A DNA stretch of 64,000 nt, taken from assembly GCF_018614575.1 (NCBI RefSeq), contig NZ_JAGGOJ010000011.1, positions 1-64,000 on the forward strand, given 5' to 3'. How positions within the stretch are numbered: position 1 is the stretch's first letter; every line of letters begins with the position of its first letter. Shown piece by piece: positions 50,700 through 59,000 of this stretch. The stretch comes from Streptomyces sp. ISL-10. GTDB lineage: Bacteria > Actinomycetota > Actinomycetes > Streptomycetales > Streptomycetaceae. The position numbers and the translations under genes are program-made. The notes beneath the pieces were generated by a model. It saw only the letters and a list, made by a program, of their open reading frames with translations. It had not been told where the DNA came from and made no database searches.

Positions 50700-52595
50700 A
50701 TGCAGGTGACCGTGACCGACGCCTCGACTGAAAGCTCCCAGACGCCTCCCCCTCCACCGCCGGCCGTCATCAACTACGAGGGAAAGTGGGGGAAGAACCC
50801 GCTCGAAGAAGCCAGTTTCGGGAAGATGTGCGCGCGCCTGCCTTCTGTGCTCGGAAGCACCGCGCGCATGGCCTGGGCTGTCGACCGGCCCGCGGCCATC
50901 CTGCTGCTCGCCTGCCAGATCCTCACCGGCGTCGCGGCCGCCGTCGTCCTCGGCTTCACCGCGAAGGCCATGACACACATCCTTGGCGTCGGCGCGGTAT
51001 CCGAACGTCTGCACGCGGCCCTGCCCGCCCTCGTGGTCGTCACGGCCGCAGCGGCGGTTGGCCGAATCAGCAGCGCCCTCGCCTCCTACGCCGACGGGCG
51101 GATCACCCCACGCCTGGTGACAGAGGCCGACGTCGCGCTCGTCTCCGCCGTCTGCCGCGTGGAAGCGTCCGCCTACGGCGAGGACGGGTTCGCCGACCGC
51201 CAGGAGGCCGCCGAGGTCGGCGTCACACGTACCACGATGATGGTCAAGGACGCACAGCGGTTCATGGCCGCCCTCATCCGCATGATCGCTGCAGGAGGTG
51301 TCATCACCGCACTTCACTGGCTGATGCTCCCGCTGCTGATGCTCGCTGTGTTGCCTGCCGGCATGGGTGCCGTGCTGTCCGCCCGCGTCGACTACGAGAC
51401 GCATTACGCCAACGTCGGCGACCGCAACGTACGCGGCATGATGCGTTGGTGGGCCACGTACCCGCGCTACGGCGACGAGGTCCGCGCCAACGGGATGACC
51501 GGCTACCTCGTCTACTGGTACCGCGCTCTGTCCGAGCGCATCGATCAGCGCACGCTGACCGCGGCGCCCCGCATGCTCCGTATCGTTCTGGCGACCTCGG
51601 CCCTCGGCGGGGTGTTCTTGCTCGTCACCTGGGCCGCCCTCGCCTGGCTCGCCATCACCGGGCGCGTCGCCTTGCCCGTCGCCGCCACGGCAGTCGTCGC
51701 CGTACAGACCGCCTTGGGCGCGCTTTCCCAGCTCGTTACGTACGGGGCCGCGATGTTCCACACCTCGCTCTACCTAGCCGACATGCGGTCGTTCCTCGAC
51801 ATGGCGGCCGAACGGGCCCCGAAGCGCGGGGAGCTGGCCATCCCCGAGCACGTAGACGAGATTCAGCTCGACGAGATCGTCTACCAGTACCCCGGCAAAG
51901 ACGAACCTGCCGTTGATGGTGTCTCCCTTACCTTGCACCGCGGTGAGATCCTGGCGATCGTGGGCGAGAACGGCTCGGGCAAGTCCACGCTGACCAAGCT
52001 CATCACCGGCATCCTCCTCCCAGACAAGGGCCGCGTCCTGTGGGACGACACCGACCTGGCGCAGGCCCAACCCGATTCCGTCTGGGAGCGGACCGCACTG
52101 GTGCCGCAAAACTTCGCCTGCTGGCCGCTTCGCGCACGGGAGAACATCACCCTCGGCCAGCCCAAGACCTTCGACGACGCCCCGGTGTGGGAAGCCATCG
52201 ACGCCGTGGGCATGCGGGAGGCGATCGAGAAGCTACCCAAGCAGCTCGACACTCTGCTTGCCCGCGAGCTCTTCGGCGGAGCCGAGCTGTCCGGCGGACA
52301 GTGGCAGCGCCTGGTCTGCGGTCGAGCCCTGTACCGCCAAACGCCCTTGTTGATCCTGGACGAACCGACGTCGCAGATGGACCCGCGCGGCGAGCATCAG
52401 ATCTTCCTGGAGATCAAAAGCATCGCCGCACAGCGCATGACCATCGTCGTCACGCACCAGCTTGAGAACACCCGGCTCGCAGACAGGATCCTCGTCATGC
52501 AGAACGGCCGCATCATCGAGCAGGGCCGGTACGACGACCTCGTGAATGCCGATGGCCTCTTCGCCGAGCTCGTCGCCCTCGCCAAGGACCGGTGA
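50700..52595 (+). CDS. ABC transporter, fused permease and ATPase
   Basis: A 631-residue half-exporter. The Pro-rich N-terminus (QTPPPPPPAV) is followed by a membrane domain of about six helices (about 60-330) and a nucleotide-binding domain. Walker A is GENGSGKST near 421, the signature ELSGGQWQRL near 530, Walker B LLILDEPTSQMD near 550 and the H-loop VTHQLENTR near 583. It probably dimerises to export a small molecule or peptide. The start ATG follows AAGGAG. Co-directional last member of the run that begins at the CYTH gene. Confidence 0.9.
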   Translation: MQVTVTDASTESSQTPPPPPPAVINYEGKWGKNPLEEASFGKMCARLPSVLGSTARMAWAVDRPAAILLLACQILTGVAAAVVLGFTAKAMTHILGVGAVSERLHAALPALVVVTAAAAVGRISSALASYADGRITPRLVTEADVALVSAVCRVEASAYGEDGFADRQEAAEVGVTRTTMMVKDAQRFMAALIRMIAAGGVITALHWLMLPLLMLAVLPAGMGAVLSARVDYETHYANVGDRNVRGMMRWWATYPRYGDEVRANGMTGYLVYWYRALSERIDQRTLTAAPRMLRIVLATSALGGVFLLVTWAALAWLAITGRVALPVAATAVVAVQTALGALSQLVTYGAAMFHTSLYLADMRSFLDMAAERAPKRGELAIPEHVDEIQLDEIVYQYPGKDEPAVDGVSLTLHRGEILAIVGENGSGKSTLTKLITGILLPDKGRVLWDDTDLAQAQPDSVWERTALVPQNFACWPLRARENITLGQPKTFDDAPVWEAIDAVGMREAIEKLPKQLDTLLARELFGGAELSGGQWQRLVCGRALYRQTPLLILDEPTSQMDPRGEHQIFLEIKSIAAQRMTIVVTHQLENTRLADRILVMQNGRIIEQGRYDDLVNADGLFAELVALAKDR

Positions 52596-52725
52596 CAGAT
52601 ACACAGGGCTGACGAAGGAGCGTGAGGGTGGGCGGCGGATGGGTCGCCCACCCGAGCTTGCACAATTGGGCAAGAACGATCTTGATTACCGCGTGCTGTC
52701 CGACAGCCGCCCTAGCGTCGAGTGA

Positions 52726-53097
52726 ATGGATCACAACGACTCCGCCCGTCACCACGTCCAGATCAGGGCTCGCGGTGACCGGGCCGACATCGAGATCGAC
52801 GGCAAGCGGGTAGACCCGCGCGCCGTCGGCGCTTACACCATCAGCCAGATCACGGGCGAACCCGCGCACGTCCTCCTGCACGTCACCGATCGCGGAAGCA
52901 CCCAGTGGTCGGGGATGGCGCGCGTCTCCGTCGCCGAGGTTCCCGACCCTGGCCCGGCTGCTGCTGCGTTCCTCGACGCCATCGACGCTGAAGCCCTTGA
53001 GCGCGCGGCGCTGGCCCGGTCCGACCTCGGCACCGGGCCGCACTCGCTGACGCAGGCGATGCTCACTCAGCTCGGGGAGTGGGCCCGTGGTGTTTGA
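52726..53097 (+). CDS. small phage protein, first gene after the cargo
   Basis: A 123-residue, beta-rich then helical protein. IRARGDRADIEIDGKRVDPR starts a small beta domain; AAAAFLDAIDAEALERAALA is a helix. Its end overlaps the next gene by 11 bases, as in phage operons. Probably an accessory or head-tail connector component; the family is uncertain. Confidence 0.6.
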   Translation: MDHNDSARHHVQIRARGDRADIEIDGKRVDPRAVGAYTISQITGEPAHVLLHVTDRGSTQWSGMARVSVAEVPDPGPAAAAFLDAIDAEALERAALARSDLGTGPHSLTQAMLTQLGEWARGV

Positions 53098-53518
53098 CGT
53101 GGATGGGGCGCGGCGCGTCGTCGGCCGCATCCTGGACGACAAGCTGGAGGCGTGGCGCGACAGCGCGGGCCGCGCGGACGACTACCTGGACGAGGCGACG
53201 GGGAAGCTGGTGCCGCCCGCACCGGACGAGGTGCTGATCTGGGACGGGCTTGGCGCGGTGATGCCGCTGGGCCGCCCGGCGATCACTAAGCCGCTGGGCG
53301 GTGCGGTCGCGCAGGAGCCGCCGACCACCGACTACCAGGCCGTGCTGCCGGTCGGCGCCCCGGCGCTGCGTCGCGACGACGTGATCCGCGTTGCCGGATC
53401 CATCCGCCCCGAAGGCCCGCGCGATCCGCAGTTGGTCGGCCGCCGGTTCCGTGTCTCCGACAAAGCGGTGGGCACCTACAGCGTGGTGCGCATCGTCCGA
53501 GTCCAGGTGATCGACTGA
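53087..53518 (+). CDS. DUF6093-like phage head-closure protein
   Basis: A 143-residue protein resembling the DUF6093 group placed after portal and capsid genes in actinophages. GRILDDKLEAWRDSAGRADD and VIRVAGSIRPEGPRDPQLVG, with the closing GRRFRVSDKAVGTYSVVRIV, form a beta-barrel-like pattern. It likely acts as connector or head-completion factor. It starts at a GTG overlapping the gene in front. Confidence 0.72.
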   Translation: MVFDVDGARRVVGRILDDKLEAWRDSAGRADDYLDEATGKLVPPAPDEVLIWDGLGAVMPLGRPAITKPLGGAVAQEPPTTDYQAVLPVGAPALRRDDVIRVAGSIRPEGPRDPQLVGRRFRVSDKAVGTYSVVRIVRVQVID

Positions 53519-53946
53519 TGGCCACGGTCAACCTGCACCCCAACGCTCACCCGGACGCCACTGCCTTCCGCGACCCGATCGCGCTGGCCGCCGCGCTGGC
53601 CCGGATGGGCCCGGCGACCCGCGCCCGCACCCGGACGATCACCCGGCACCACGCCATGCTGCTGCGGGTCCGCATCCAGCGGAACGCGAGCGGCAGGCCC
53701 GGACCGAACGTGATCACCGGGCAGTACCGGGCGTCGTGGGACGTACGGATGCGAACCGGTGGTGGCGAGGTCACCGCCGAGGTGTTCTCCGACGCGCCGC
53801 AGGCCAGACGGCTGGAATACGGGTTCGTGGGCGTGGACTCGATCGGACGGCACTACCGGCAGCCGCCGTTCCCGCACGTCGAGCCCGCGTTCCGGCAGAC
53901 CGAACCGGCGTTCATCCAGGCCCTGGCGGACGGGGTCCTGCCGTGA
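53518..53946 (+). CDS. HK97 gp10-like phage protein
   Basis: A 142-residue protein of the gp10 tail-completion type. RTITRHHAMLLRVRIQRNAS has the helix feeding into RPGPNVITGQYRASWDVRMR, and AEVFSDAPQARRLEYGFVG with the final RQPPFPHVEPAF is diagnostic. It joins head and tail. Overlaps both neighbours by 1-4 bases. Confidence 0.82.
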   Translation: MATVNLHPNAHPDATAFRDPIALAAALARMGPATRARTRTITRHHAMLLRVRIQRNASGRPGPNVITGQYRASWDVRMRTGGGEVTAEVFSDAPQARRLEYGFVGVDSIGRHYRQPPFPHVEPAFRQTEPAFIQALADGVLP

Positions 53947-54386
53947 CCGCCCGCCTGCCAGTCACCCGGGCACTCGCCGCATTGGTCGAGCACGCCACCG
54001 GCCGCCCGTGCGGCACCGGTGAACTCCCGCGCGTGCAGGGGAAATCCGGATGGGAACCGGCAGTCGCCCCGTACACGATCCTCGACTCGCTGCCCGCCGA
54101 GTTCAGCGGGCCGCCGCTGTGGGACTGGCACGCGGACGTGGCTTGGTCCTACCAGGTCACCTCGGTCGGGGAACGGGGAGATCAGGTGGAGTGGCTGGCC
54201 GACCGCGTGCGCGCCGGCGTCGTCGGCCGGACCGACGGCCGCTGGACCCATGACCTGCGCGTTCCCGACGCCCGAGTCATCGACCGGGAGTTGACCTACG
54301 ACGCTGGAGGAGACCCCTCTGTGTCGGCGGCAGGCGCTATCGTGTCCTACGTGCAGCGGTTCACGATCACCGTGACCCCTGCATGA
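53943..54386 (+). CDS. phage tail terminator-like protein
   Basis: A 147-residue protein in the place of the tail terminator that caps the tube before head joining. VTRALAALVEHATGRPCGTG and WHADVAWSYQVTSVGERGDQ, with VSYVQRFTITVTPA at the end, give the alternating beta-alpha pattern of that fold. The GTG at 53943 overlaps the preceding stop. Confidence 0.75.
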   Translation: MTARLPVTRALAALVEHATGRPCGTGELPRVQGKSGWEPAVAPYTILDSLPAEFSGPPLWDWHADVAWSYQVTSVGERGDQVEWLADRVRAGVVGRTDGRWTHDLRVPDARVIDRELTYDAGGDPSVSAAGAIVSYVQRFTITVTPA

Positions 54387-54400
54387 AGAAACGTTTCTTC
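54385..54400. repeat. perfect 16-bp palindrome at the end of the tail terminator gene
   Basis: GAAGAAACGTTTCTTC is self-complementary and straddles the stop region, much more AT-rich than its surroundings. Possibly a transcript end or regulator site for the tail-tube gene. Confidence 0.5.
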
Positions 54401-54517
54401 TGATCCTCACCGCGGAGGCCCGCGCGGACGCTAGGCCCCAGGCCAGGCGAACCCCCTTTGATCATCAAGGGGCAGGGCCTCGGCACGGGACGCTGCCCCA
54501 GAAGTGGGAGCGGACCT

Positions 54518-55162
54518 GTGTCCACGAGCACGAAGAAGACCACCCAGACCCGATTTCTGCGGCGCGGCATCTCCAAGATCCTCTGGGTGCCGGATCTCAA
54601 CGACCCGAAGTACCCCAGCCGCCGGGAGATCACCAGCGCCTTCGCCGTGACCGATGCCGTCTCGGACATCGAGGGCTGGGCCCTGGAGAACGACCCCATC
54701 GAGACCCCCGACATGGGCTCGACCTTCAACTCCTCGATCCCGGGCAACGACAAGGCGGAGAACTCCAGCCTGACGTTCTACGAGGACCGGTTCTCCGACG
54801 CGATCGAGCAGCAGCTCCCCAAGGGCGCGAAGGGCTATGTCGTCCTCCTGCGCAAGGGCGACCTGCCCGGCTCCCGCTCGGTCGACGTGTTCCCGACCCA
54901 GGTCGCCACCCGCGCCGCGACCTACTCCACCGGCAACGAGGCGGCCAAGTTCAAGGTGGACTTCACGATCATCGACGAGCCGTCGCTCGACCGCCCGGTG
55001 CCGCAGGCACAGCACCGCCCGCAGCCGGACGACAACTGCGACGACGACCACGACCACGGGCAGCACGACCACGACGGTGATCACGTCGATGTGACCGTGG
55101 TCAGCACCACCAAGACCAAGACCGAGGCGACGGTCCGCGAGCACGACGACGACGAGGGCTGA
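54518..55162 (+). CDS. phage major tail (tube) protein with His/Asp-rich tail
   Basis: A 214-residue protein at the tube-protein position. The compact N-terminal beta domain includes SKILWVPDLNDPKYPSRREI and GYVVLLRKGDLPGSRSVDVF. From about residue 164 the C-terminus becomes low-complexity and acidic/His-rich (CDDDHDHGQHDHDGDH), which could bind metals or form flexible decorations on the tail surface. The GTG at 54518 has GGGAG in front. Confidence 0.8.
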   Translation: MSTSTKKTTQTRFLRRGISKILWVPDLNDPKYPSRREITSAFAVTDAVSDIEGWALENDPIETPDMGSTFNSSIPGNDKAENSSLTFYEDRFSDAIEQQLPKGAKGYVVLLRKGDLPGSRSVDVFPTQVATRAATYSTGNEAAKFKVDFTIIDEPSLDRPVPQAQHRPQPDDNCDDDHDHGQHDHDGDHVDVTVVSTTKTKTEATVREHDDDEG

Positions 55163-55164
55163 TC

Positions 55165-55719
55165 GTGTCGCGCCCCGTACAGGCCAAGCGCCCGTCCCCC
55201 TCCACCACACCGGTGGAGGGGGCGTGGTCGGCCAAGATGGATCGCCTCCGCCGCCGAGCCCGGCCCCAGAACCGCCTGCGCGTCTGCGACGACAACGAGC
55301 TGCGCCAGCGGCACGAAGACGCCGAACAGGCAGCCCGCCGTGCGCGGTTCGTCGCCGAGGCCAACCCGGGCGACGAGCTGGCCACGAGCCAGTACGCCGA
55401 AGCCGACTCGGCGCGGGACCAGGCACTCGCCGCGCTGGACGCAGCGTCGGAGTTCCTGACCTTCCGCGCCCTGCCGCGCCCGGTGCTGGAGGAACTGATC
55501 TCCGAGCACCCGCCCACCGAACAGCAGACGGAGGAAGGGGCGATCTTCAACGCCGACACTTTCCCCGCCGCTCTGGTCTCGGCGGCCTCCGTGGACGGCA
55601 TGAGCCGTGAGGAGGCCGAGGAACTGCTGGACGGCTGGTCGGCGCCGGATGCGAACGCGCTGTGGGACGCGGCCTGGCAGATCCAGCAGGAGAGCCGGGT
55701 CGAGCTGGGAAAAGGCTGA
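55165..55719 (+). CDS. tail assembly chaperone gpG-like
   Basis: A 184-residue protein between the tube and tape-measure genes, the place of lambda gpG. It is charged and helical (ALAALDAASEFLTFRALPRP; LVSAASVDGMSREEAEELLD). It ends shortly after GGGAAAA at 55707-55713; a -1 shift there continues into the gpT-like part. Confidence 0.8.
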   Translation: MSRPVQAKRPSPSTTPVEGAWSAKMDRLRRRARPQNRLRVCDDNELRQRHEDAEQAARRARFVAEANPGDELATSQYAEADSARDQALAALDAASEFLTFRALPRPVLEELISEHPPTEQQTEEGAIFNADTFPAALVSAASVDGMSREEAEELLDGWSAPDANALWDAAWQIQQESRVELGKG

Positions 55720-56060
55720 GCCGTGACGCCGGCCTGCGCGCGGAGCTGGAGCTGTGCGAGCGGTTCCAGATCCCGCACTCGCAGTTCCTCGGCGGCGATG
55801 GCCGCTGGTCCGACCTCGACCGCGCGAAGGCCCTGGCCTGGTCGGAGTGGCAGCGGTCGGTGTGCCCGGAGTGCCGCACCCGGCTGGAGGAGTGGGACCG
55901 CGCACGCGGCGGCGACCCCCACGCCTACGTCACCGACACCCTGCGCTGCCCCGGCTGCGAGCTGATCGAGCAGGAACGCGACCACGTCCCCCAGGACCGG
56001 TCCGGCTACGGCGTGAAGATCCAGCTCCTCCCGCGCGAGCAGTACGAACAGCGCCCCTGA
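55165..56060 (+). CDS. tail assembly chaperone fusion gpGT-like (via -1 frameshift)
   Basis: Slipping one base back on G-GGA-AAA joins the gpG-like protein (to ...VELGK) to RLSRDAGLRAELELCERFQI and about 116 further residues ending at 56060. The appended part has two CPxC pairs (CPEC, CPGC), a probable zinc knuckle. It has no good start codon of its own, which supports frameshift expression. About 299 residues in all. Confidence 0.75.
55707..55713 (+). promoter_or_regulatory. programmed -1 frameshift slippery site
   Basis: GGGAAAA fits X-XXY-YYZ in the zero frame (G GGA AAA) and lies 3 bases before the zero-frame stop. The lambda gpG/gpGT site is GGGAAAG, so the type and place match. Confidence 0.75.
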
Positions 56061-56093
56061 TCCACCCCCGCACCACGTAAGGAGGCCGCCGCG

Positions 56094-59000
56094 GTGGCCG
56101 GGTTCACCCTCACGGTCGCGATGCGCGCCGAGGTCCGCGACCTGATCGCGGGAACTCGCGCTGCCTCCGGCCAGATGCGGACCCTGGCCGCCCGCACCGA
56201 CGCGGCGAACCGGTCCCTGGCCCGGCTCGACGCGAACGGGGCCCGCCTCGCAGGCCAGTTCGCCGCGCTGAACCGGTCCACCCGCGCTGCCGTCGGTGAA
56301 CTGAACCGGATCTCCGCCCGCGCCGCAGCCGCCCGCGCCAGCCTGCGCGCGGCCGGGGACGACGGAGCCCGCTCCATGACCCGGCTCCAGCGCGCCACGG
56401 CTGGAGCGGGCAGGCGGGGCATGTCCGCCACCAACATGCTCGCCGGTGGCGGCCTGCTCCTGGGCGCGGGCGAGATGATCCAGGAAGGCAACCGCTACCA
56501 GAAGCAGATGAATCTGTTCCGGGCGGTCACCTCGGCCACCGCGGGACAGATGAAGCGCGCCTCGGCCGTCGCGCAGGAACTCGGCAACGACCTGAGCCTT
56601 CCGGGTTCGACCGCGGCCGATGCGGCCGAGGGCATGGTCGAGCTGTCGAAGGCGGGTTTCCGCGCGGACCAGTCCATCGACGCCGTACGTGCCTCGCTTC
56701 AGCTCTCCGCAGCTGCCGATGTCAACGCCGCAACGTCGGCGAAGTACTTGGGCGACATCATGGACCAATTCGGTCTGGGTGCTGATCAGGCTTCGCGGGC
56801 CTCGGACACGCTGGCCGCCACCGCGAACAATGCCTCCGGCTCGATTACCGACATCTACTACTCGATGCGGTATGCCGGACCGGTTGCGAACGCGCTCGGC
56901 GTCTCGTTGCAGGACACGGCTGCCGCGGTCGGCATGCTCGGCAAGAGCGGCATCCTCGGGCAGACGGCGGGCACATCGCTCAGGGGCATTTTCGCGAACC
57001 TGGCCGCGCCGACGCCGCAGATGCGGGGCGCGCTGAAGGACCTGGGGATCGACGCCTGGACCGCCCAGGGGCAGTTCCGGGGCCTTCGCGTGGTGATCGA
57101 CGGCCTGTCGAAGGCCGAACACCGGATGTCCCAGAAGGACTTCGCCGCCGGCGTCACCCGGGCGTTCGGTAAACCTGCGCTGTCCGGGGCGGCGGCGTTG
57201 GCGCATCAGGGGACCGAGTCGTTCGATGCGCTGTCGGTGGCGGTGCGCCAGACCGGGGCCGCCGCGTCCATCACCGCATCGCGCGGTCAGGGCCTGACCG
57301 GTGCCATGACGCAGCTGCGTACCCAGGCCAAGCAGACCGGGTTGGCGCTGTACGAGGGCATGGCTCCCGGTCTGGAGTACGTGACCCGGCTGCTGACGCG
57401 CGGGATGGCGGGGGCGACGCCGTACCTGACCACCGCGCTGGAGTACGGCCGCAACCTGGCGATCCTGTACGGGCCGGAGCTGAAGGCGAAGGCGGGCTCC
57501 GGCCTGGGCGGTCTGATAGATGAGGCCCGGGGGCTGCTGGGGCCGCTCAAGGAGCTGGGCGAGCACACCCTTGCCACGGGTCTGAACCTGCTGATCAATG
57601 CCGCTCGCACGCTGGGCGACGTCCTGCGCAACGCGGCCGACGGTGCCGAGCCCATCGTGTCCGCGCTCTCGGGTCTGGGGAAGGACGGCGGTGCCGCGGC
57701 TGGCACGCTCGACATCATCGCCACCGTCGCGAACGTGGCCATGGATGCGGTGTCGGGCCTGTCCGCCGTCCTGGTCCCGGTCGGGCACGTGGTGGGCGGG
57801 CTTGTCAGCGCCTTCGGTGCGCTGCCCGCGCCCATCCAGTCGGCGGCCCTGGCGATGCTGCTGTTCCGCAGGGCGCAGCCCGGCCTGACCAGCCTCGCCA
57901 ACACGGTTACCGGCCCTGTCCGGTCAGGTTTCCAGTCCTTTGCCCAGCAGATGCGGGTACAGCAGACCCTCGCCGCCGCAACCGGTGGATCGCTGACCCG
58001 GTACGGGGCAGCGTGGGCCACGGTGCAGGCGCGGGTGGGGTTTCTCGGCAGCATGACGGCCGCGTTCCGCAGCGCGAACGGCGCGGGCGTGACGTTCATG
58101 GGGACGATGAACGGCGTTACGCGCGCGGCTGGTTCGGGTCTGCGCTCGGCCATGTCCGGCATCTCCGGGGCGCTGGGCGGGCCTTTTGGTCTCGCCATGG
58201 CCGGTGTCTCCGTTGGCCTGGGGCTGCTCGCCGCGCGACAGCAGAAGGCCGCGCAAGCCGCCGCCGAGCACCAGCAGCGCGTCTCCACGCTGACCTCCGC
58301 GCTTCGGGAGTCCGGCGGGCAGATCGACAGCAACGTCCGCAACCAGGCCGCCCAGGCGCTGCTGGACACGAAAACGGAGCAGGGGCAGCTCACCAAGGTC
58401 ATGGAGGAGGCCGGCGTGCCGCTCGCGTCCCTCACGGACGCCTACCTCGGCCAGGGCACGTCCCTGGACGCGCTGCAGAAGAAGCTCCAGGCCACGGCTG
58501 ACAGGCACAAGGTGTGGAAGAACATCGCCGGAGGCAAGGCGACCATCCAGGACTACTCGCCGCTCGGGCAGCAGTACAAGGACGCGGCCGACGCGCTCGG
58601 ATCCGTGAAGGGCGAGATGGCCGGGGCGATGAAGAACGCGAAGGAGCTGGCCAAGGCCACGAAGGGCGCCGGGGACGGCACTTCCGCCTACGACCGGCTC
58701 AAGACCGCGGTCGGCGGCCTGGCCGACGAGACGGCTGACGCCGACACCCGCACCCGCTCGCTCAAGAGCGCCCTCGACCTGCTGTCGGGCGGCCAGATCT
58801 CCCTCCAGGCCGCGAAGGCGAAGGTCAACAGCGCCGTCCTGGACCTGAAGGAGGGCGGCAAAAACGTCAACCAGAAGGAGGGCTACGGCGGCAAGCAGCT
58901 GGTCAACCAGGACAAGACCCTCAACACCACGACCAGGAACGGGCAGCAGCTCTACACCCAGCTCACCGCCCTGTCCGACGCAGCGGCCGACGCCTCAGTG

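Larger units (their letters stand above)
37145..52725. other. bacterial-type cargo region interrupting the phage morphogenesis genes
   Basis: Roughly 15.5 kb with hisS, an XRE/DUF397 cassette, NUDIX genes, ndk, and a CYTH-HD-unknown-methyltransferase-ABC run. None resembles phage structural genes, and the phage order resumes at 52726 with connector genes. No integrase, transposase or matching terminal repeats were found at the two edges by eye. Confidence 0.75.

Noticed and set aside
55101..57788. 895-codon minus-strand frame across the tail chaperones and tape measure
   Set aside because: Typical antisense openness of GC-rich coding DNA; the plus strand shows a coherent phage gene order.
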